Positions 57,809 through 64,000 of a stretch of DNA of 64,000 nucleotides are shown in pieces. Source of the stretch: Actinernus sp. WN-2022 (taxonomy: Eukaryota > Cnidaria > Anthozoa > Actiniaria > Actinernidae); assembly GCA_030867875.1 (NCBI GenBank), contig JAOWCC010000936.1, positions 81,563,032 through 81,627,031 on the forward strand, written 5' to 3'. The notes beneath the pieces were generated by a model. The model was not told the origin of the DNA. It made no database searches and saw only the letters and a program-made list of their open reading frames with translations. Numbering within the stretch: position 1 is the stretch's first letter; each line of letters opens with the position of its first letter. Position numbers and translations under genes: made by a program.

Positions 57809-59181
57809 GGAGTTTGACTAATGGTCGTGTGTCGTGGGTCGTGGGTATATGTCGTGCGTCGTGGGTACAAGTCGTGGGTGTGGGTACAAGTCGTGGGTAC
57901 AAGTCGTGGGTACAAGTCGTGGGTAGGGTTTTTGTCTTTACTGCCAATATTAAATATTATTTTTATTTTATTAAATTCTGTAAAAAAACTGCGGCCGGTT
58001 TTCGCGAAAAAGGGCTATACTTAATTCTGAGTCGTCTAAATCACATCTTTTTTCACACAACAGTTGAAATTAGTCAAACATCAAAATTAATTCGCGATAA
58101 ATTTAAGTAAACAAGAATTGGATAAAACCCATGTGTTGTTTCAGTCATGTTGTCTAAAACGACTTAAATTGCCAGGTTTTGGCCTGTAGTCTGTAGATTT
58201 TACTGACCACCGGTTTTGATTGCGACTCTCAACAATTTGGTCAAAGTGAGAAGTCTTAAATACATGTAAGCCATTCAAACCAAAGTTCAAGTCAGCTGAG
58301 AAGTTACTTGGTAACGAACTAGCTGTCGGTGTTAGGCGAAGTGGCCTGGGGAAGTGCGTTACAGAGGATGACAAGAGTTCAATATAGAAGATTCATTTAT
58401 TTGACTCATTATACATACAAAATTAGTAAGATAAAGACAAAAAGCTAACTGGAATGACAAGAATACGTTGGAAGGCAAAAAAATAGGGTGAGGACAAAAA
58501 AAGGAAGGAGGGGAGGGGACAGGAGGGAATGCTTGCCCGCAACTCAGTTATTTAAAAAAGTCTGGGTTTCTGATTGGTGCGGTACTGGCAATATTGATTG
58601 TCACCAGTCATTCATTCGTCAATATCGAGGCAGACTTCAGCGAAGAAGACTGAAATCGTGCTAAGAGAGATCGATTCTTGTCAGCTTTGGGGAGACTTAC
58701 TTGCTATTCTTCCAACGGGTGTTTTTTTCCTAATCTCAGATTTGAGAACTCATGATGTCAGAAGGGAACTTTAAAAAAAGTTTGAACTTACATCAATCTG
58801 ATTATTTGCCAGGTAATCAAACACGCTGTCCTTAACTTTTTTCCAGTCAAGCCCTAGCTGGAAAGCAGCGGCGCGATAGAAGCAATTTCCGTCTGCTTCA
58901 CGGGGTCAAAACTTAACATACCGTAAACCCCCGGTTATAAGCCCTGCATGGTCGAAATCTGGGTATGTTTTCATTGCAACTACCTTTTTTCGCGAAAACT
59001 GGCCGCAGTTATTCAGTACAGAATTTAATAAAATAAAAATAACATTTAATATTGGCAGTAATGACAAAAACCCTACCCACGACTTGTACCCACGACTTGT
59101 ATCCACCCACGACTTGTACCCACACCCACGACGCACGACATGTACCCACGACCCACGACACACGACCATTAGTCAAACTCC
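57809..59181. mobile_element. ~1.4-kb element with ~200-bp inverted repeats containing a GTCGTGGGTACAA minisatellite
   Basis: The left repeat 57809-58012 (GAGTTTGACTAATGGTCGTG through GGTTTTCGCGAAAAAGG) recurs inverted at 58985-59181. Each carries three to five copies of GTCGTGGGTACAA-like units, differing in number. The shared inner part includes GGGTAGGGTTTTTGTC and TATTAAATATTATTTTTATT or close variants. The interior (58013-58984) has no transposase. Confidence 0.7.
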
Positions 59182-59654
59182 ACTCGCAGTGGTAAAGACT
59201 CGCCACTCTCTTCAAGCAACTGTTCTTCAGTTCTCGTAAAAGAGTCTTCGTATTTCCTCGTTTCTCCATTATCCTTCCATACTTTTCTGCTGCATGATTA
59301 ACACAGGTAATATCCCCTAGCCGTGTCGATTCGAACGAGGGGAGATCGCGAGACAAAGAAGGGAACAGTTGATCTTTCTCTTCCGTTGATGCCTCCAATA
59401 ATATAACGATTTATTGCTTTGGAAAGGAAACAAATGGATGCAGATACATGTAGGTAGGGCTTTAATTTTGGCCGGCATATTAAACCTCAAATAATTTCTC
59501 AAGGCGAGCGATGGCTTTGTTTTCATGACTACCGCCGTGACAGTTTTTATTTGCATGCATAAATTAAATTGTTAATCCACCTTGACGTTTAATACTGGCT
59601 ACCCCACCCCAATAACAATTCTAGCTATGATTTTATAGAAATAAAAAAAACATC

Positions 59655-59865
59655 TTACCATTTACGAGGCATTTTTGGGTGCAATCGAATAAGTAAGATT
59701 TGAACCAGTCTAGAGTAGACTGAACCATACCATAGTTCTCAGTTTCCTTAGGAGAAATGTGGTCTGTTATCGAAAGCTTTCTTGAGATCAATAAAGATGG
59801 TATCATTTAGGAGACCTCGACGTATGCTATGCTTAATACAAGAGTTTGCAGTTAAACTCCATTTT
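59655..59865 (-). mobile_element. LINE reverse-transcriptase core fragment
   Basis: On the minus strand, LLNDTIFIDLKKAFD at about 59810 is RT motif A with its catalytic Asp. After a stop and frameshift, YGMVQSTLDWFKSYL and QKCLVNGKM follow in the order typical of CR1/jockey-type polymerases. Motif C (YxDD) is not present. It is a dead fragment. Confidence 0.7.
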
Positions 59866-60011
59866 TTGCCACGGACCCTACAACTTGAGCTTACCCTGTT
59901 AGACAGAGGTCCCTCCGGCCCCTCTCGCTCAAGAGTAGGCGAGAGAGAGAATCATTTCTAAGCAGGGTAAATTGAGTTTTGGTGTCCAAATTATTAGGGG
60001 GTGCCAGAAAA

Positions 60012-60228
60012 ATTACTTAATGTTATGCTCATATCTTCTACATTGAAAACAATTTAATCACAAAACTAGTGAATGGTTCTTTGTGTATACCCATGACAGC
60101 GATTCTAAACCCAGAACAATTACTGAATGTTATGCTCATATCTTCTATATTGAAAACAATTTAATCACAAAACTAGTGAATGGTTCTCTTTGTATATATA
60201 CCCATGACAGCGATGCTAAACTGAAAAT
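60012..60228. repeat. 108-bp tandem duplication
   Basis: AATGTTATGCTCATATCTTC through CACAAAACTAGTGAATGGTT and CCATGACAGCGAT occurs at 60012 and 60120. It may be part of the 3' UTR of the LINE tail that follows. Confidence 0.9.
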
Positions 60229-60249
60229 AATAAAACATTTTTTTTGTAA

Positions 60250-60425
60250 TTAGTCCTATACCCTTATTATTGCCCCATGCCTCAAGTGTCGTGCAGATCC
60301 TTTGGGAAAAAGTTTATTTCTTCAAGAGATTCCCCGTATTCTATTTCTACTATTACATCTCTATGTAAACTTATGAGTATAAATAAACTATCGTTGTTGT
60401 TGTTATTATTATTATTATTATATCA
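60250..60425 (+). mobile_element. LINE 3' UTR tail
   Basis: The sequence CTCTATGTAAACTTATGAGT followed by ATAAATAAACTATCGTTGTTG and (TTA)n is laid out like the LINE tail at 660-712 (AATAAAGACTTGTTG with a TTG tail). No polymerase frame is attached. Confidence 0.45.
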
Positions 60426-60552
60426 ATGTATCTTCCTTTAAAATCTGTGTAATACATGCAAACGATATATGGACTGTGATACTAACACAGTTTAGTCCTT
60501 GTTTATCGAACAAGGAATAGTTAAACACCGTTGTCCCAAATATTATGATTTG

Positions 60553-61800
60553 ACTTAGGGCCTTGTTACATGATCCCGGGTAGTAGGGTTACTCCTTTAG
60601 CAGGGACAACTTTACCGAGCGTTTATATGGAAAGCTAACCTCGCCGACACATAATCGCATCACAGTGCGCGTGCTCTGTGTGATCGATTTGCCCCGAGTT
60701 GTCCCGGTTAGAAGGGACAAAGTGTTTATATGGCGTATTGATGTCGGAAAGTTGTCCCGGGAAGAAGGGACACCCTTCTCGCCGAGACGAGATATCCCTG
60801 GGCCAGGGACAACCCTTCTACTCGGGACGAGTTTATTCACAATGTAAACAGTTGCTTGTGGTTTACAGAGAAATGTATGGAAAGTTGTCCCTCCCCGGGT
60901 AACTCGGCTAGAAGGGTTATCCCTTCTACCCGGGACAACTTTCTCCATGTATATAACAAGGCCCTAATTAGGCCCTGTTTATATGAAGGAAAGTTGGCTC
61001 GGGGGGGAGGGTCACCCTCCCTCCCGAGCCAACTTTACCGAGCGTCTATATGGAAGAAAAGTTGTCCCGGGTGCCCGAGACAACTTTGTCTTGAGCGAGT
61101 CTGGGTACGTAATATTGGACCACGCATGCTCTGTGTGTCCCGAGTTGGCCCGGTTAGGCGAGCCAAAGTGTTTATATGAGAAAAAGTTGGCTCGCCCCCC
61201 AGGGTCACCCTACCTTGTGAACCGAGTGCCTCGGGGAGGAGGGTCACCCGCTCCCCCGAGCCAAGTTTGTGGTTTCTCATGTAGACGGTCGACATCGTTT
61301 TTTAAAGAAATGTATGAAAAGTTGGCTCCCCCCCACCGAGCCCAACTTTCCTTCATATAAGCAGGGCCTAGGGCCTTATTAAGGGCCTTGTTATACATGG
61401 AGAAAGTTGTCCCGGGTAGAAGGGATAACCCTTCTAGCCGAGTTACCCGGGGAGGGACAACTTTCCATACATTTCTCTGTAAACCATAATCAACTGTTGA
61501 CATTGTGAATACACTCATCCCGGGTAGAAGGGTTGTCCCTGGCCCAGGGATGTCTCGGCGAGAAGGGTGTCCCTTATTACCGGGACAACTTTCCGACATC
61601 AATACGCCATATAAACACTTTGTCCCTTCTAACCAGGACAACTCGGGGCAAATCGATCACACAGAGCACGCGCACTGTGATGCGATTCTTGGAATCAAAA
61701 ATGTGTCTGCTAGGTTAGCTTTCCATATAAACGCTCGATAGAGTTGTCCCTGCTAAAGGGGTAACCCTTCTACCCGGGATCATGTAACAAGGCCCTAAGT
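60553..61800. mobile_element. Outer foldback element with ~400-bp arms
   Basis: The left arm 60553-60966 (ACTTAGGGCCTTGTTACATG, ATCCCGGGTAG) and the right arm 61373-61800 are inverted copies. They include multiple blocks of GTTGTCCCGGG, AGAAGGG and GTTTATATGG. A different foldback element sits at the centre. All long frames on the two strands are images of each other, not genes. Confidence 0.85.
60969..61370. mobile_element. Inner foldback element nested in the 60.5-61.8 kb element
   Basis: The ends TAGGCCCTGTTTATATGAAG and its inverse CTTCATATAAGCAGGGCCTA bound arms with GGAAAGTTGGCTCGG and GGGAGGGTCACC blocks. The end sequence and block design parallel the outer element (GGGCCTTGTT..., GTTGTCCCGGG), so the two are related families. 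Confidence 0.8.
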
Positions 61801-61864
61801 AGCTCTTTGGGATCTTCATACTAAAATTTGTACATGCACCCAGTTCCTGCATGGGCCAAGGAGA

Positions 61865-61915
61865 GTGCGGTACAATACAATACAATACAATACCTTATTG
61901 TTCACTCCCCATAGA
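61865..61915 (-). repeat. ATACA microsatellite, possible minus-strand LINE tail
   Basis: About five copies of ACAAT (GTACAATACAATACAATACA) are followed by CCTTATTGTTCACTCCCCAT. A pentanucleotide tail of this kind can be the 3' end of a minus-strand retroposon, but no coding remnant was seen. Confidence 0.4.
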
Positions 61916-62514
61916 GGCTTTTCAGTGACAATTACAAGAAAAGATACTTAGGCATATGATTTAAAACAACTATAAATATTAATAGACGTAATTTAAAAAG
62001 TATAAATTATTACCGAGTTGTGGTAGTTTGGAAGAACTCGAAATAGCTGTGGAAACACTCGCCCTTCGGGCTCGTGTTCCCACTGCCATTTCTCGTTCTC
62101 CCACTCGTGTTCAGTATAACTCTATAGAAACACGGGAACTGTTTTCTATTTCTTAAATAGTATTTCTGATATTATTGCACAGGGATACAATTCTATAATA
62201 GCAGGGTTCCCATGGTCAGGGAAAAGTCGGGGGAAAACAAATGTTGTTCAAGGTCAGGGAAAAGTCAGGGAATTTTAATAGTATTTGGTCAGGGAAATCC
62301 CAAATTGAAATGAAAAGTCAGTGAATTTTTATTTTCAGGCCGCTTCACATACCAATTTTTGGGGCTGTTTTGTTCAATGTTGCTGACAGTCCTAAAATAG
62401 CGATTGAATATTTGTTTAAAAATATACGAGCGTGCGCTGGAGTACGGAGCCCCAGACGGCTCATGCTCACAACACTTATTACTGACAGTTCAGTTGCCAA
62501 ATAAGTTGCATTTT

Positions 62515-62648
62515 AAGTTAAGTTGACAATTGCAAGTTAAGTTGACAATTGCAAGTTAAGTTGACAATTGCAAGTTAAGTTGACAATTGCAAGTTAAGTT
62601 GACAATTGCAAGTTAAGTTGACAATTTCTAGTTAAGTTGACAATTGCT
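62515..62648. repeat. 19-bp tandem repeat, seven copies
   Basis: The unit AAGTTAAGTTGACAATTGC is repeated seven times with one or two substitutions in the last copies. Each unit contains CAATTG. It is noncoding. Confidence 0.95.
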
Positions 62649-62649
62649 A

Positions 62650-64000
62650 CAAGGATTGTTTTTTGTATACATGGCTGTATTGATGGCTACAGTAGACGTA
62701 TCAATCGATTCTCGGACCCTTAATATTTCTGCCTTACATCTACCGCTTCCATAGACTGACAACGTTCCAGCTACCTGAATACAAATAGGACGACAAAACA
62801 ACTTCAAGTAAGCCTTCTTCCTTTATTTACCTTGTATTACAGAAGATCTGTAACTAAATTTACGGTATTATTCCGAGATATTGGAAGAACTCCCATACAA
62901 ACCTTGTAATTCACTGCCTCGATATACATATATAGTCAGAACTTGGGCAGCCTGTGACAACTATAGCTACAACCAGGAAATGTACGAGTGTTGATGAACC
63001 ATGAGAGCTTCGTTGAATTGTGTTGTGCATGGTAATCATGGCTTTACGCATTCAGTTGGTGAATCAGACCAACCTCTAACTTTTTATGCCGCAGGGATGC
63101 TTGGTATTTTTTCTGGTAATGGACTCCTGCTTCATCGATCAAGTATTGACAGGAAATGGGTGTGGCAAATTACGTGATGTACCTGAAGAAGGCTGGTGTG
63201 GCCAGCCGAAATATTGTACCACAAATTTCAAAATTCTACGTTGTATCGGTCTTTGCTTCTTTATAGTTATATTTTATTTGATAGCCGATTAGATCACTAG
63301 TTTGATCCAACGTATACCAGCAGGATTGTCGTTCACGGTTGCTTGCTTGAACAATTCGTCTTAGATTAAGACCATTACGTCGGGCATCAAGAACGTCAAA
63401 ATCGGCATCAGGGAGCGTGGACAAATAATTAAAATTAACACCATTTCTTTACTTATAGTCTTAATTTGAAGAAATGTTGGTGACTTGTTAACAAAATGAA
63501 ACTACATATTTTAGGTGTTTTATGTTAGTATGATGACGTTGTTGTGACGTCATAAGAGATGCCTCCTTTTTTGGTGAAATTCCCCCTTTAATAAACGTTA
63601 CAAACAGACTACACCATCAAAGGGCCTTCATGACACATTCATTTGGCGCAAATTTGAAAGTTCTACGACTACTACAGCAAACGTTATAGAGGAATGACTG
63701 TTGCTATGACGTCATATTTAGTGACGTCAGGTGTCATACCTAAATAAGGCTCCCTATTGTTAAAAAATCAAGAAAAGAAATTAATGTGACTTTTGAGTGC
63801 CAGACTAGCGCATTTCATCATTAAAACTCGAACATCACTCAAATGATTTTTTCTAGGGGCATGTATAAACAAGTATGACGTCATAATGACGTTGCCGAAA
63901 ATATGACTTCAATTTAAAGCCGGTTATGGACAAAAAAAAAATCAAAATTCTAAAAACATACGATTTTAGCCACCAATGTGTTTTATGATTGGACAAAATG
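62650..64000. other. Right edge of the window, no recognisable gene
   Basis: The stretch has several TGACGTCA-like octamers (near 63548, 63710 and 63878) in AT-rich DNA, but no exon I can defend. A block near 63290-63345 (GATCCAACGTATACC and GGATTGTCGT) resembles 44030-44060, so part of it is dispersed repeat. Confidence 0.45.

Noticed and set aside
60589..61741. Several 60-143-residue frames on both strands
   Set aside because: They lie in the arms of nested foldback elements and are images of each other; no domain is present.
62200..62345. Short repeated GGTCAGGGAAAAGTC motif as a possible peptide-coding array
   Set aside because: The motif is repeated with irregular spacing and frame changes and looks like an old dispersed repeat. 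No reading frame or boundaries could be supported.

Overview
This is eukaryotic genomic DNA with introns, AT-rich spacers and a heavy load of decayed transposable elements. The best guess is an anthozoan cnidarian, probably a stony coral. The guess rests on metazoan genes (FBXW5, BAG6), long TE-filled introns, abundant non-LTR retrotransposon tails, a DIRS-type tyrosine-recombinase retroelement and a RecQ-like helicase fragment. It is an inference; no species marker is present.

Layout: 1-14.7 kb has no convincing gene, only LINE ends, foldback/TIR elements, two inverted copies of a repeat built on GGTACCTTTTAGGGGTCAAA, and a diverged segmental duplication. 14.75-22.98 kb (+) is gene A, a four-exon gene for a predicted ~1579-residue type II membrane protein: cytoplasmic N-terminus, coiled-coil exon, one membrane span, a mucin-like array of about sixteen 46-residue repeats and six chitin-binding type 2 domains. 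25.79-34.25 kb (+) is gene B, a six-exon paralogue (~999 residues) with the same N-terminal motif, duplicated coiled-coil exons, the same membrane exon and splice phases, but an unrelated ectodomain (54-residue mucin repeats and a helical, Cys-containing tail). 38.0-43.7 kb (-) is a three-exon FBXW5 orthologue whose last exon carries a 13-bp tandem duplication that breaks the frame. 45.7-50.0 kb (-) is a decayed DIRS-like retrotransposon with Gag zinc knuckle, RT/RNase H and tyrosine recombinase. 50.64-55.4 kb (+) holds the first four exons of BAG6 (the ubiquitin-like domain); the rest was not found in the window. 55.4-64 kb is again repeats, including one TIR element inserted in another.

FBXW5 (ubiquitin-ligase adaptor) and BAG6 (chaperone/quality control) are ordinary housekeeping genes. 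The unusual content is the A/B tandem pair: a conserved cytoplasmic-coiled-coil-membrane chassis joined, at a phase-1 intron just after the membrane span, to different lineage-specific Thr/Ser-rich ectodomains, one of them chitin-binding. I know of no named family with this architecture and treat it as the candidate undescribed system. All exon borders were placed by eye from splice consensus, phase and paralogue alignment.
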